From positions 1,185,501 through 1,249,500 of the forward strand of contig NZ_CP114029.1 of the NCBI RefSeq assembly GCF_026898155.1: a DNA stretch of 64,000 nt. The letters run 5' to 3'. Below the pieces are notes generated by a model. It made no database searches. It had not been told where the DNA came from and worked only from the letters and a program-made list of their open reading frames with translations. Below are positions 20,388-29,514 of the stretch, piece by piece. Each line of letters opens with the position of its first letter. The stretch's first letter is position 1. The DNA is from Jiella pelagia. GTDB taxonomy: Bacteria; Pseudomonadota; Alphaproteobacteria; Rhizobiales; Rhizobiaceae. The position numbers were made by a program, and so were the translations under genes.

Positions 20388-21269
20388 CTACTTGTGATCA
20401 CCAAGACCCAGCGACATCTCCTCAGAGTAGAACTGGGTCAACACCTTCTCTTCCAACTGCTTGGTCTCATCCGAAATGTCCGGCCTGCCCGCAGATTTCA
20501 TACTCTGAGAAAAGCCGATGGTCTGGCCGGTCCGTTTTTCGATTTCAGCAATGGCCTCGCCGACTCCTGACATGCCGAAGACTTGCGTCAGCCGCGAGGG
20601 TTTGCGGCCAATGAAGCCTGGCAGAGCGTCCGTGTGATGCTGAAAATCCCGGAAGACAGCGCGGTAATGGCGGAACTTCATGAGGATTTCGTCATATTCC
20701 GGCATTGTCGACAAGCCGAGGAAGACTTCACGGCCGCGGGACTCGTCGACGAGCGAGCGAGATTCGCGGATGTTCTTGGTCCAGTAGGATCGAATGCGGG
20801 CGATGGGATGACGAACGACGGTAAACGAATAGTAGTCCTTGTATTTGGTCTCAAGCTCCGCGAAGGGCACCGAGCGCGCCCATTGGCGCGTATGGAAATG
20901 AGACAACTCTCCCCGTCGCTCCCGACCCTGGCTGACCAGAAGCGCATCCTTGATCGTCGAGGACCCGGCCTTTGGGATTCCGAAGTAGACGATCTTGGAT
21001 TCGTCAAAGACGAGCGGCCGACCGAAAGGAACTTTCGCCGCGATGACGTCGAGAATATGAGGCTCGGGCATCTTCTGGACGATGTTGCGCAGGATAGCGC
21101 GTGCGCACATGTCTTCGCCGACCATCATCTTGAGGCGGGCAAGCTTGTACCAGATTGGAATATCGTCAGCGCCTTGAAGAAAGCCCTCCAGTAGCTGGAT
21201 AGCCGCACCAGGATTCTGCGACTGAAACACCAGACGGTCCACCGTCTTCAGAACTTCTAACGCTGACAT
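20388..21269 (-). CDS. Sulfotransferase family protein (Sulfotransfer_2-like)
   Basis: A 293-residue PAPS-dependent sulfotransferase. The 5'-phosphosulfate loop is in IVYFGIPKAGSSTIKDALL near residue 94, and the 3'-phosphate site in YSFTVVRHPIARIRSYWTKN near 150, the paired signature of carbohydrate sulfotransferases. The N-terminal 80 residues look helical and TPR-like (LKTVDRLVFQSQNPGAAIQLL). It should transfer sulfate to a glycan or glycolipid hydroxyl in the cytoplasm or at the membrane. Flanked by two methyltransferases and an unknown gene on the same strand. Codon use is less GC-biased than in the housekeeping genes around it, hinting at horizontal acquisition of the group. Confidence 0.88.
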   Translation of the reverse strand: MSALEVLKTVDRLVFQSQNPGAAIQLLEGFLQGADDIPIWYKLARLKMMVGEDMCARAILRNIVQKMPEPHILDVIAAKVPFGRPLVFDESKIVYFGIPKAGSSTIKDALLVSQGRERRGELSHFHTRQWARSVPFAELETKYKDYYSFTVVRHPIARIRSYWTKNIRESRSLVDESRGREVFLGLSTMPEYDEILMKFRHYRAVFRDFQHHTDALPGFIGRKPSRLTQVFGMSGVGEAIAEIEKRTGQTIGFSQSMKSAGRPDISDETKQLEEKVLTQFYSEEMSLGLGDHK

Positions 21270-21623
21270 ATCACCACTCTGCTTCGTTCAATATCAAGCT
21301 GCAGCTGGAAGCCCATCTTGATGAGGCGCGCTCAAAAAGCACGATCGATCGGCACGCGCAATCGCCCATTTCACGGGCCGCAGCTTCGCACGCGCTCTAG
21401 TTTCCGCCCGTGGCGGCTCACCCGCCACATCGGGTGAATCGCCACGATCAAGGCGTGTTGTCGCCAGGAAGAGCCGTTCAACCACGCTGTGGCCTTGCCA
21501 CAGCTCATCTCGCCGAACAGAGAACCGGATCATCGCTCGATTGCGGTTCATCTGCTCGGCCCGAGCCAGATGTGGCGACACCCCGCGAAACACCCCCGCG
21601 TGAAACAATGCGACTTCAGAAAA
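21270..21623. other. Intergenic stretch, nothing identified
   Basis: About 350 bases between the sulfotransferase and the next methyltransferase. A 104-codon frame on the minus strand (21294-21608) has no family features and no ribosome binding site. Confidence 0.5.
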
Positions 21624-22403
21624 TCAGAGCTTCCCGAACAACGCATAAAATTCGTTGTAGGGCCGAATAACCGGCGCAGTCGCCAGCAATTTCAGATCGC
21701 CAAAGTGCATCGCCTCAAGATAGCCGAAGACTTCGATAAACGATTCTTCCGTGAAGACGTTGCAGTGAGCATCGATATAGTCGCCGGCTGCCAATCGCTT
21801 GCGCACATTGGCAGCGTAGTCGGCGGCGTTCAGACTTGGTGCCTTTGCGATGATACTCTCGGCCTTGCCGGACCAGACGTCCGAACCGAACTTGATATCA
21901 CGCCGGAAGAACGCCGCATCGACGATTGAAGAGAGCGACGGCTGCTGCCGCTTCACCTCGTAATTGTCGATCAGCTCTCGGGCGAGAGTGGGCTGACGCA
22001 GAATGTCGAAGGTGTATCCCTTGTGGGGCACGGTCAGGAAAACCTTCCCTCCATCGTTCAGGATCTTCCCGACATTGTTCAGCCAGCCGAGGAGATCGGG
22101 CACATGCTCGACCACGTGATTGGCGATGACCAGATCGAACTTCCGCCCGATCGGCGTCGAAAAGTCGGGCGCGACGATGAAGTTCACGTCGACGATCGCG
22201 TCGCGCTTGTCGGCGTCCTTGACCGAGGTCTTCAACTCTTCGGTCGACAGGCGGTCAGCGTAGAAGACGCTTCCTTCTCCCGGCTCGAAGGTTGGACTCG
22301 CAAAGGCTCCGAACTCCAAGATATCGCCATGATTTTCGACACCTGGGGTGAGCTTTTCCAATGCAGCGCGACGGACATCTTTCTTCGCGTTCTTCCAAGC
22401 CAT
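21624..22403 (-). CDS. SAM-dependent methyltransferase, type 11-like
   Basis: A 259-residue class I methyltransferase. The AdoMet region is DILEFGAFASPTFEPGEGSV (a degenerate motif I), followed by FYADRLSTEEL, then DLVIANHVVEHVPDLLGWL and GKVFLTVPHKGYTFDI, the motif II/III pattern of Methyltransf_11/23 enzymes acting on small molecules or sugar intermediates. The C-terminal part (DAHCNVFTEESFIEVFGYL) resembles glycan-associated methyltransferases. First gene of the group that includes the sulfotransferase. The acceptor is unknown. Confidence 0.85.
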   Translation of the reverse strand: MAWKNAKKDVRRAALEKLTPGVENHGDILEFGAFASPTFEPGEGSVFYADRLSTEELKTSVKDADKRDAIVDVNFIVAPDFSTPIGRKFDLVIANHVVEHVPDLLGWLNNVGKILNDGGKVFLTVPHKGYTFDILRQPTLARELIDNYEVKRQQPSLSSIVDAAFFRRDIKFGSDVWSGKAESIIAKAPSLNAADYAANVRKRLAAGDYIDAHCNVFTEESFIEVFGYLEAMHFGDLKLLATAPVIRPYNEFYALFGKL

Positions 22404-22625
22404 TACGTAACCTCTGCCGTCGTGAACGAATTGGGCGGCCGAATATCCCGGACTGGATCATCCATGCCGTAGCTGGACAAACACGACGCCGTCGTAGCTG
22501 GCCCTTGGCAGTGCTTACTCAATGCCGCACGGGATTTCCAGCCCATCTGCGCAACGTCGGCGCGCCATCGTCCACCGGCAAGCAACGAGGCAGACCCGTC
22601 GCTCGTGGCCGGCGATCTTTTCGGC

Positions 22626-22784
22626 TCAGTAAACGCGCCGCGCGCCGCTGAACAGGCCACGATCGATTTCGTGCTGGCGGCGCTCCAGGTCGGATATGGA
22701 TACGGACTGCTCGAGATAGCGACGTTCCCGCGACTGGCGGCTTTCAACGCCGAGGGCATTACGGAGCTTGTCGGTGAACTTCAT
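22626..22784 (-). CDS. Small DUF3563-like protein
   Basis: A 52-residue protein with an excellent Shine-Dalgarno (AAAGGAGAAAAG) directly before the ATG at 22784. The sequence MKFTDKLRNALGV...RRYLEQSVSISDLERRQHEI is the pattern of DUF3563, a family of short, charged proteins common in Hyphomicrobiales and Burkholderia, often expressed under stress. The YLEQS and DLERRQxEIDRG segments are the conserved part. Function unknown. Monocistronic, with no partner. Confidence 0.82.
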   Translation of the reverse strand: MKFTDKLRNALGVESRQSRERRYLEQSVSISDLERRQHEIDRGLFSGARRVY

Positions 22785-22966
22785 GGCTTTTCTCCTTTAT
22801 TGCCATGAAGCTAAGTTTTCTTGTGCGGTGCAGCAATCGGTCTGACCGCAAGGCTCCCATGCAACGACGCAAAGCGTGAAGGTGCCCCCGCCCAGGTAGC
22901 CGCTGCTTTTCCCGCGGTGTGTGGGTTCGCTTCCTGCGCGCGCAACTGGCGGAGTGATCGGCGCAC

Positions 22967-22996
22967 AAAAAAAGGCCGGCGCGGTGGCGCCGACCT
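22967..22996 (-). terminator. Intrinsic terminator of the PRC-barrel gene
   Basis: On the minus strand a GGCGCC-containing stem is followed by seven T residues, about 40 bases past the stop of the PRC-barrel gene. Confidence 0.8.
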
Positions 22997-23032
22997 TCAG
23001 GCCGTCAGGCAAATTGAATGCTTAGATCGTGA

Positions 23033-24074
23033 TCAGAGGCTACCGAGAGTGATGGTGCGCTCACCATCCAGCAGCGGATACTGGTCGGTGTTGAACTCCT
23101 GCAGACCCTCGATCTGGTCCTCGGAAATGCCCTGAGCGACGAAGTTGCCATTGCTGGCGGTCAGCGACGTCAGGGGGATAGCCACTTCCTTCTCGCCCAT
23201 TCCGAGGAAACCGCCCGAGCCGATGACTGCGAAGAGCTTGCCGTCGATGTTGGCGACGTTCTGGATGTCGCCGAGCATGTTACCGTTCGTGCCGACGATG
23301 TTGTAGTCGGTGATCTCATCGACCGTCATCTGGACTTCGCGAGCCGCATCGACCGCAACTGCGACGTAAAGATCGGCTTCGTTGCCCTGGGTTCCGGCCT
23401 GCTGCGACGTGCTGGCAGTCCGCGTGGCATCGTCCTGGGTATCGTTCTGCATGGACGGCTGCTGGGCCATGTCCATCTCGTTACCCTCGGCGTCCTCGTA
23501 ACGGATCTGCGGCTCGCCTTCCGGCTGATTGACCGTCACCTGAGCGTCTTCACGCTCATAGCGGATTTCCGGCTGCTGGTTCGAATCCTGGACCGAAACC
23601 TGCGCACGGGCCTGCTGGACGGTAACGTTCGCAGTGCCGGCGTCGTCATTGGTCTCGATGTCGGCACGATCTTCTTCACCGATGCTGACCTGCGGCTGGC
23701 CCTGCGAAACGTCGACCTGGGGCTGCGCCTGGCTTACATTGACCTGCGGCTCTGGCATCCGGACCGTGATGACCGGCTGTGGAATGTCGACTGTGACACG
23801 CGGCGCCGGCTGACGAACGATGACGGTCGGACGGGCCTGCATCACGTTGACATCAGGGCTGGCCTGATCGACCGAGACGTTCGGCTCGGGAACGTTGACG
23901 CGAACTTCGGGGGCATCCGGGTTGACGATGACGTCGGCCTCAGAGGCCTCTACCTCGGCTCCGGTCGCCGCCGCATCGTCGTTGCGCATGGGCTGATTGT
24001 TATCCTGCGCGAACGCCGCGGGCGCCACCAGAATAGAGCCTCATCAACAGCGCGACTTTGAGATTATTCTTCAT
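23033..24074 (-). CDS. Exported PRC-barrel protein with a 9-residue beta repeat, frameshifted at the signal peptide
   Basis: With one base removed at 24036-24042 (GAG-G-CTC on the gene strand), the gene starts at ATG 24074, which has GGAGGATC upstream, and encodes 346 residues with a full signal peptide (MKNNLKVALLMSSILVAPAAFAQ). Without the correction only a partial signal remains. The middle holds repeats of the form V-x-V-x-x-x-x-P-x (VTVDIPQPV, ITVRMPEPQ, VNVSQAQPQ, VDVSQGQPQ), Gln/Pro-rich, followed by acidic Gln-rich segments. The C-terminal about 110 residues are a PRC-barrel (YNIVGTNGNMLGDIQNV, KLFAVIGSGGFLGMGEKEVA). PRC-barrel proteins with such repeats are frequent in Hyphomicrobiales; a periplasmic binding or adhesive role is inferred only. 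Confidence 0.82.
24036..24042 (-). other. GAGNCTC indel site in the PRC-barrel gene
   Basis: The plus strand reads GAGCCTC. Removing one base restores ATG-AGC-TCT-ATT within a normal signal peptide and links a strong ribosome binding site to the coding frame. Confidence 0.85.
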
Positions 24075-24077
24075 AAA

Positions 24078-24451
24078 GATCCTCCGGAAATAGTTGAAAG
24101 TGCGGTGTGGCGAGGGGCATCACAGCCGCTTCGATAAACCAACAGGTGCGCGGCGGATGTGTTCCGTACAAACCCTGACAAATTTTTTCCCGGCTAAATA
24201 TAAACATTTCAAACTTGTACTATCTCATCCCCACCGAATTGCCCGGATGATCATTTCATTGATGATGATCATCTACCGCTGAACCCTTGTTTTTGCAGTG
24301 TTTCTGCGGATCGGTCCGTCGGTACCACGGATGATGTCGCACGAAAAAGGGGCCGGCCCGCGGGCCCGCCCCTCTTTCTGCGATGGCCGGATGTTCCCGG
24401 CCTCTAACGTCCAGCGCCAGGGGCGCGAGCCGTTACAAGCTGCCTGCAAAC
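24078..24451. other. Intergenic region between katA and the PRC-barrel gene
   Basis: AT-richer than its surroundings at 24170-24290, consistent with a promoter for the PRC-barrel gene. A terminator hairpin for katA lies at 24344-24377. No gene is credible here. Confidence 0.5.
24344..24377 (-). terminator. Intrinsic terminator of katA
   Basis: A GC-rich palindrome (GGGGC..GCCCC around GGCCCGCGGGCC) is followed on the minus strand by TTTTT, about 75 bases past the katA stop. Confidence 0.75.
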
Positions 24452-25955
24452 TTACTCGGCCGCCGCGCTGTGGCTGGTCGAGAGGCTCGCCTCGGCATCG
24501 TCGCGGCTCTGCTCGGCGATCGCCTTGCGCACGCCGGCACCGTAGTCAGCATGCACCTTGTCGAAATGGGCGAGCTGCCGGTCGACGATGAACTGCGGCA
24601 CGCCCTGCATCGCCCCGGCGATGTTGTGGAACAGGCGCTGCTTCTGGCCGTCGTCGAAGAGCCTCGAACAGGGCCCTCGGCTGCGAGTAGTGATCCGCCT
24701 TGGCGCGGAACTCGTAGCGTCCGACCTGGCCGGAATATTTGTGAGGCGGCTCCTCGACGCTCGGATCCTCGACCGGGCCGTTGAACGAGTTCGGCTCGTA
24801 ATAGGCGTCGGGATTGGTTTTGAGGCCGAAGGGCATCGTGCCGTCGCGGTGATAATGGTTCACCGGGCTCTTCGGCTTGTTCACCGGCAGCGAGTCGTAG
24901 TGGGTGCCGATCCGGTAGCGGTGGGCGTCCGGATAGGAGAACAGGCGGCCCTGCAGCATCTTGTCCGGCGAGAAGCCGACGCCGGGGACGACGTTCGACG
25001 GGTTGAAGGCCGACTGCTCGATGTCGGAGAAATAATTCTCCGGATTGCGGTTCAGCTCCATCTCGCCGACCTTGATCAGCGGATACATCGAGTGCGGCCA
25101 GACCTTGGTGAGGTCGAAGGCGGACCAGCCGGTCTTTTCCTCGAACTGAGCTTCCTCACCCTCGGGCATGACCTGGATGAACATCGTCCACTTCGGGAAG
25201 CGGCCGTCCTCGATCATGCCGTAGAGCGCTTCCTGATAGCTCTCGCGCGACTTGGCGATGACCTTCTCGGCCTCCTCGTTGACGAAATGCGCGTGGCCCT
25301 GCTGGGTCTTGAAGTGGAACTTCACCCAGAAGCGCTCGCCATTGTCGTTCCAGAGCGAGAAGGTGTGCGAGCCGTAGCCGTTCATGCGGCTGGGGTCTGT
25401 CGGGATGCCGCGGTCGGACATCAGGATCGTCACCTGATGCAGCGATTCCGGGCACAGCGACCAGAAGTCCCACATCGCCGTCGCAGAACGCAGATTGGTG
25501 CGCGGATGGCGCTTCTGCGTGTGGATGAAGTCGGGGAACTTGTAGGGATCGGCGACGAAGAACACCGGCGTGTTGTTGCCGACGACATCCCAGTTGCCCT
25601 CTTCCGTGTAGAACTTCAGCGAGAAGCCACGGACGTCACGCTCGGCGTCGGCCGCGCCCTGCTCGCCGGCCACCGTCGAGAAGCGCGCCAGCATGTCGGT
25701 CTTGGAGCCCGGCTTGAAAACCTTGGCGCGGCTGTATTTCGTGATGTCCTCGGTGACGCTCAGCGTGCCGAAGGCGCCCCAGCCCTTGGCGTGGACGACG
25801 CGCTCAGGGATGCGCTCGCGGTTCTGGTGGGCGAGCTTCTCGATGAGCTGGTAGTCTTCGAGCAGGACGGGGCCGTGCTCGCCGACGGTCTTGGAGTTCT
25901 GGTTGCTGGACAGCGGCGCGCCGGCCGTCGTCGTCAATCTCGGGCGATCAGTCAT
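24452..25955 (-). CDS. katA: Monofunctional heme catalase, frameshifted near the C-terminus
   Basis: Dismutates H2O2 to water and oxygen. Small-subunit type: catalytic His in [13 protein letters not shown], distal Asn in [12 protein letters not shown], and heme-ligand Tyr in [35 protein letters not shown] and [12 protein letters not shown] are also family-typical. ATG at 25955 has AAGGGAGGC upstream. At 24659-24665 the gene strand reads GAG-G-CTC. Removing one base lets the frame run [20 protein letters not shown]...SAAAE to a TAA at 24452, giving 500 residues. As written, the last 70 residues would be garbled. Divergent from oxyR across 106 bases, so regulation by OxyR is very likely. Confidence 0.92.
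24659..24665 (-). other. GAGNCTC indel site in katA
   Basis: The plus strand reads GAGCCTC. Removing one base restores the conserved catalase C-terminus. The restored codons could read Glu-Leu (GAGCTC), matching the other sites, or Arg-Leu. Confidence 0.75.
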
Positions 25956-26061
25956 GATGCCTCCCTTCGGGTTTGGAATCTTTCCAGGGCGCACCATAAA
26001 GATCATACCGATAATCTCCAATCGTATTTCCATGCAGTCTCGATCAGCTTATCCTATCGGC
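25956..26061. promoter_or_regulatory. Divergent katA-oxyR promoter region
   Basis: A 106-base AT-rich gap between katA and oxyR start codons. It contains spaced ATC/GAT elements around 26004-26032 (ATCATACCGATAATC and CAATCGTAT), compatible with the loose ATAG-type half-sites OxyR recognises. Exact operator bases cannot be fixed by eye. Confidence 0.55.
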
Positions 26062-26970
26062 ATGATCACCATCCGACAGCTTCGCTATTTCCAGGCGCTC
26101 AGCGAGACGCTGCATTTCGGCCGCGCCGCCAAGCGCCTCAACATCAGCCAGCCGGCGCTCTCGGGGCAGATCGCCCAGATGGAGGCGGAGATGCAGTCGG
26201 CGCTGTTCACCCGGGGACCGGCCGGCATCTGCCTGACGGCGGACGGCGAACTCGTCGCCGAGCGGGTCCACCGCATCCTTGCCGAAGTGCAGGAATTGGA
26301 GAGCCTCGCAGACCGCAGCGCCGGCGTCCTCGGCAAGCGCCTCAGGGTCGGGATGATCGCGACGGTCGCGCCCTATCTTCTCCCCCGCCTGTTGTCGTCG
26401 CTCGCCCGCGAATACCCGAATCTCGAATGCCAGGTGCGCGAAAGCATCACGGCGCGGCTGATCGGCGATCTGCGGCACGGCGAGATCGACTGCGCGGTCG
26501 TCGCCTTGCCGCTCGACTACGCCGACGTCGAGACGATCCCCTTGTTCGAGGATCCGTTCCATCTCGCGGTGCCGGCGAGGGAGGCAGCGGCGCTGCCCTC
26601 CCCGGTTCCGGTCGACGAACTCGGATCGCAGCGCATGATCCTCCTCGAAGAGGGACATTGCATGCGCGCGCAAGCGCTCGACGTCTGCCGCATCGCCAGC
26701 AATTCCGAGCTGGCAAGTCTTGCCGCGACGAGCCTGACAACGATCCTGCGCATGGTGGCCGGCGGCCTCGGCTCGACGCTGCTGCCCGAAATGGCGGTCA
26801 CGGACGAGGCCCGCAGCGAAGACATCGCCATCCTGCCGATCGAAGATCCCGCCCCCTACCGCCAGCTGGCTCTGGTGTTTCGGCCCACCTCGGCGCGGCG
26901 CCGGGATCTCGAGGCCTTCGCCGACATCATCTGCCGGTCGATGGAAAAGCCCTGCAAGAACGTGGCTTGA
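26062..26970 (+). CDS. oxyR: LysR-type peroxide sensor OxyR
   Basis: A 302-residue LysR regulator. The N-terminal winged HTH is MITIRQLRYFQALSETLHFG...LNISQPALSGQIAQME. The C-terminal sensor domain carries the two redox cysteines in LLEEGHCMRAQALDVC, spaced as in E. coli OxyR Cys199 and Cys208, followed by ASNSELASLAATSLTTI. Peroxide should form the disulphide and activate transcription. Start ATG at 26062 is the first that gives the proper HTH; a longer upstream frame overlaps katA. Divergent from katA, the usual arrangement in Alphaproteobacteria. Confidence 0.95.
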   Translation: MITIRQLRYFQALSETLHFGRAAKRLNISQPALSGQIAQMEAEMQSALFTRGPAGICLTADGELVAERVHRILAEVQELESLADRSAGVLGKRLRVGMIATVAPYLLPRLLSSLAREYPNLECQVRESITARLIGDLRHGEIDCAVVALPLDYADVETIPLFEDPFHLAVPAREAAALPSPVPVDELGSQRMILLEEGHCMRAQALDVCRIASNSELASLAATSLTTILRMVAGGLGSTLLPEMAVTDEARSEDIAILPIEDPAPYRQLALVFRPTSARRRDLEAFADIICRSMEKPCKNVA

Positions 26971-27167
26971 AGGCACAGGCCCTGTCCAGCCGCAGCCATA
27001 TCCCTCGCGACGGTCACGACAGGGTGAAGCCGGATTGACTGGCAGCGGGGTCTCGCCGCGACTTGCCTGCCCATATCGGTCACACGAACCCGTGCCGAAG
27101 GCACAGCCTCGGGGCAGGGCCGCCCTGCAGGTCGCGCTTCGGCCAAACGCATTCTTGCGAGGATCAG

Positions 27168-28316
27168 ATGTTCATGAAGTCCAGTTTCACACAGATCGCC
27201 GCCGCTCCGCTTCTTGGCGCCGTTCTCTTCGCCGGACCGGCTGCTGCACAGACGACCCTGACGGCGGCAAACGGGATGAAGATCAACGTCGAACCGGTCG
27301 CCAGTTTCGACGAGCCTTGGGCGATGACCTTCCTGCCAGACGGCTCGATGCTCGTCACCGAAAAGGCCGGAACCTTCATGCATGTCTCCGCCGACGGCAG
27401 CGAGAAGACGCCTGTCTCGGGTGTTCCGGCCGTCGCCTATGGCGGCCAGGGCGGCCTCGGCGACGTGGTGCTGCATCCTGACTTCGCCGAGAACAGCCTC
27501 GTCTACCTCTCCTTCGCGGAGGAAGGCGAAGGCGGCCAGGGCGCTGCCGTCGCTCGCGGCAGGCTGGTGACCGAGGGCGAACGGCCAGTGCTCGAGGATC
27601 TTGAGGTGATCTGGCGGCAGCAGCCGAAGGTCTCCGGCCAGGGGCACTATTCCCATCGCATCGCCTTCGGCCCGGACGGGATGATGTTCATCACCTCCGG
27701 CGACCGCCAGAAGAAGACGCCGGCGCAGGACATGGACACCAATCTCGGGAAGATCGTCCGCCTCCACGATGACGGCACGGTTCCGAGCGACAATCCGTTC
27801 CAGGGGGAGGGCGAGATCGCCAGGCAGTTCTGGACCGTCGGCAACCGCAACATGCTCGGCATCGATTTCACCGCGGACGGCCAGCTCTGGGCCCACGAGA
27901 TGGGGCCACGCGGCGGCGACGAGCTGAACCGGATCGAGGCCGGCGACAACTACGGCTGGCCGGTCGTCTCGAACGGCATCAATTACAGCGGCACCCCGAT
28001 CCCCGATCACGATACCAGGCCCGAATTCAACGCGCCCGAGGCCTCCTGGACCCCGGTGATCTCGCCTGCCGGCTTCGTCATCTATGACGGCGAGATGTTT
28101 CAGGAGTGGCAGGGCGACGGCTTCATCGGCGGTTTGTCCAGCAAAGCCCTGATCCATGTCGCGCTGGATGGCGACAGCGCCAGCGAGATCGAGCGCTTCG
28201 ACATGGGCCAGCGCATTCGCGAGGTCGAACAGGGCCCGAACGGGGCCCTGTGGCTCCTGGAGGATGGTAACGGTGGCCGGCTCCTCAAGCTGACGCCTGC
28301 CGACGCCGCCGGCTGA
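27168..28316 (+). CDS. PQQ-dependent aldose sugar dehydrogenase-like protein, periplasmic
   Basis: A 382-residue exported six-bladed beta-propeller of the soluble glucose dehydrogenase (GSDH/YliI) family. A signal peptide ([20 protein letters not shown]...AAAQ) precedes [35 protein letters not shown], the catalytic-site [54 protein letters not shown] and [12 protein letters not shown], all family signatures. It should oxidise aldoses in the periplasm using PQQ; whether this organism makes PQQ is not visible. ATG at 27168 has GAGGATC upstream. It stands alone between oxyR and an oxidoreductase gene. Confidence 0.9.
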   Translation: MFMKSSFTQIAAAPLLGAVLFAGPAAAQTTLTAANGMKINVEPVASFDEPWAMTFLPDGSMLVTEKAGTFMHVSADGSEKTPVSGVPAVAYGGQGGLGDVVLHPDFAENSLVYLSFAEEGEGGQGAAVARGRLVTEGERPVLEDLEVIWRQQPKVSGQGHYSHRIAFGPDGMMFITSGDRQKKTPAQDMDTNLGKIVRLHDDGTVPSDNPFQGEGEIARQFWTVGNRNMLGIDFTADGQLWAHEMGPRGGDELNRIEAGDNYGWPVVSNGINYSGTPIPDHDTRPEFNAPEASWTPVISPAGFVIYDGEMFQEWQGDGFIGGLSSKALIHVALDGDSASEIERFDMGQRIREVEQGPNGALWLLEDGNGGRLLKLTPADAAG

Positions 28317-28425
28317 GGCTTCTGCGGACGTCGGGCTTTCCGCTTGCACTCGATGCATCTAGTCTGGAGACGTGGTGGCCGACCGTTCGTGCGGTCCGGT
28401 CACGTCCCAGACCGGAGCTTACCCG

Positions 28426-29484
28426 ATGACTTCATCGCCCATCCGCTGGGGCGTGATCGGCACGGGCCACATCGCCCGGCGCTTTGCCGGCGATCTGGCT
28501 CATTCGACCAGCGGCCTGCTCGCCGCGGTCGGCTCGCGGGACGGAACCCGCGCCTTCGCCTTCACGGCGGATTTCGGCAGCGGCATCCATGCCGACGAGA
28601 CGGCGAAGATCCTCGCCCGGCCGGACATCGACGCGATCTATGTCGGCACGGTCAACCGCGCCCACCACGACATCGCCATGGCGGCGCTCGAAGCCGGCAA
28701 GCCGGTGCTCGTCGAAAAGCCCATCGCCCCGACGCCCGCCGAGGCAAAGGCGATCCGCGATCTTGCCGAGCGACGCGGCCTCCTTGCCATGGAGGCGATG
28801 TGGATGGTCTTCACGCCGGGGATCATCCGGCTGAAGGCGCTCATCGCCGGAGGCGCGATCGGCGCGCCGAAGAGCCTGTCGGCCAATCTCTCCTACGCCA
28901 GAGCCTATCGCCCGGGGCTCGAACTCTTCGACGCCGAGACGGGCGGCGCGCTGCTCGATCTCGGCGTCTATCCGATCGCGCTCGCGCTGCACCTCTTCGG
29001 CCCTGCGGACGAGACGGCGGCGGTCGTCGAGCGCAACGACGCGGGCAGCGTCCGCCAGGCAGCGCTCGTCACCCGGCACGGGCCGGTTCTGACGAAGCTC
29101 TCCTGCGGCTTCGAGACCGAAGGTCCGAACGGCGCGATGATCTCCGGTGACCATGGCCGGATCGCCCTCGCCGGCCCGTTCTTCTGTCCGCCGGCCCTTG
29201 CGCTGAAGCGTCACAATGCCGGAACCCCACTTGACCACCGCGGCGACGGGCCGAGCACGGCGAATGACGACGACCTTCCCATCGACGAGCCGCCTGCGAA
29301 CCAGCCGCTGCAGACGGGGACGTTTCCGACACCGATCGTCGGCAGCGGCCTGCAATATCAGGCCGACCACTTCGCAGACTGCCTGCGCCAGGGACTGACC
29401 CAGAGCCCGGTCCACCCGCTCTCCGCAAGCCTTGCCGCGATCGAGATCATGGAGAGGGCGAGACGCTCGGCGCCTTCGCCCTGA
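28426..29484 (+). CDS. Gfo/Idh/MocA family NAD(P)-dependent oxidoreductase
   Basis: A 352-residue sugar or inositol dehydrogenase-like enzyme. The Rossmann motif is RWGVIGTGHIARRFAGDL near the N-terminus. The EKP signature containing the catalytic Lys is in KPVLVEKPIAPT, followed by AMEAMWMVFTPGIIRL and GGGALLDLGVYPIALALHLFG-type segments (here GGALLDLGVYPIALALHL). The substrate is unknown; closest in layout to dimeric dihydrodiol or 1,5-anhydrofructose-type members with the LGVYP segment. It follows the aldose dehydrogenase gene by 110 bases on the same strand and is convergent with guaB. Confidence 0.9.
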   Translation: MTSSPIRWGVIGTGHIARRFAGDLAHSTSGLLAAVGSRDGTRAFAFTADFGSGIHADETAKILARPDIDAIYVGTVNRAHHDIAMAALEAGKPVLVEKPIAPTPAEAKAIRDLAERRGLLAMEAMWMVFTPGIIRLKALIAGGAIGAPKSLSANLSYARAYRPGLELFDAETGGALLDLGVYPIALALHLFGPADETAAVVERNDAGSVRQAALVTRHGPVLTKLSCGFETEGPNGAMISGDHGRIALAGPFFCPPALALKRHNAGTPLDHRGDGPSTANDDDLPIDEPPANQPLQTGTFPTPIVGSGLQYQADHFADCLRQGLTQSPVHPLSASLAAIEIMERARRSAPSP

Positions 29485-29514
29485 AGGGACGCCTCCCCCG
29501 CCTTCCGCCGACGC

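Noticed and set aside
21294..21608. A 104-codon minus-strand frame between the sulfotransferase and methyltransferase genes
   Set aside because: No ribosome binding site, no family features, and a biased Arg/Ala composition typical of spurious frames.
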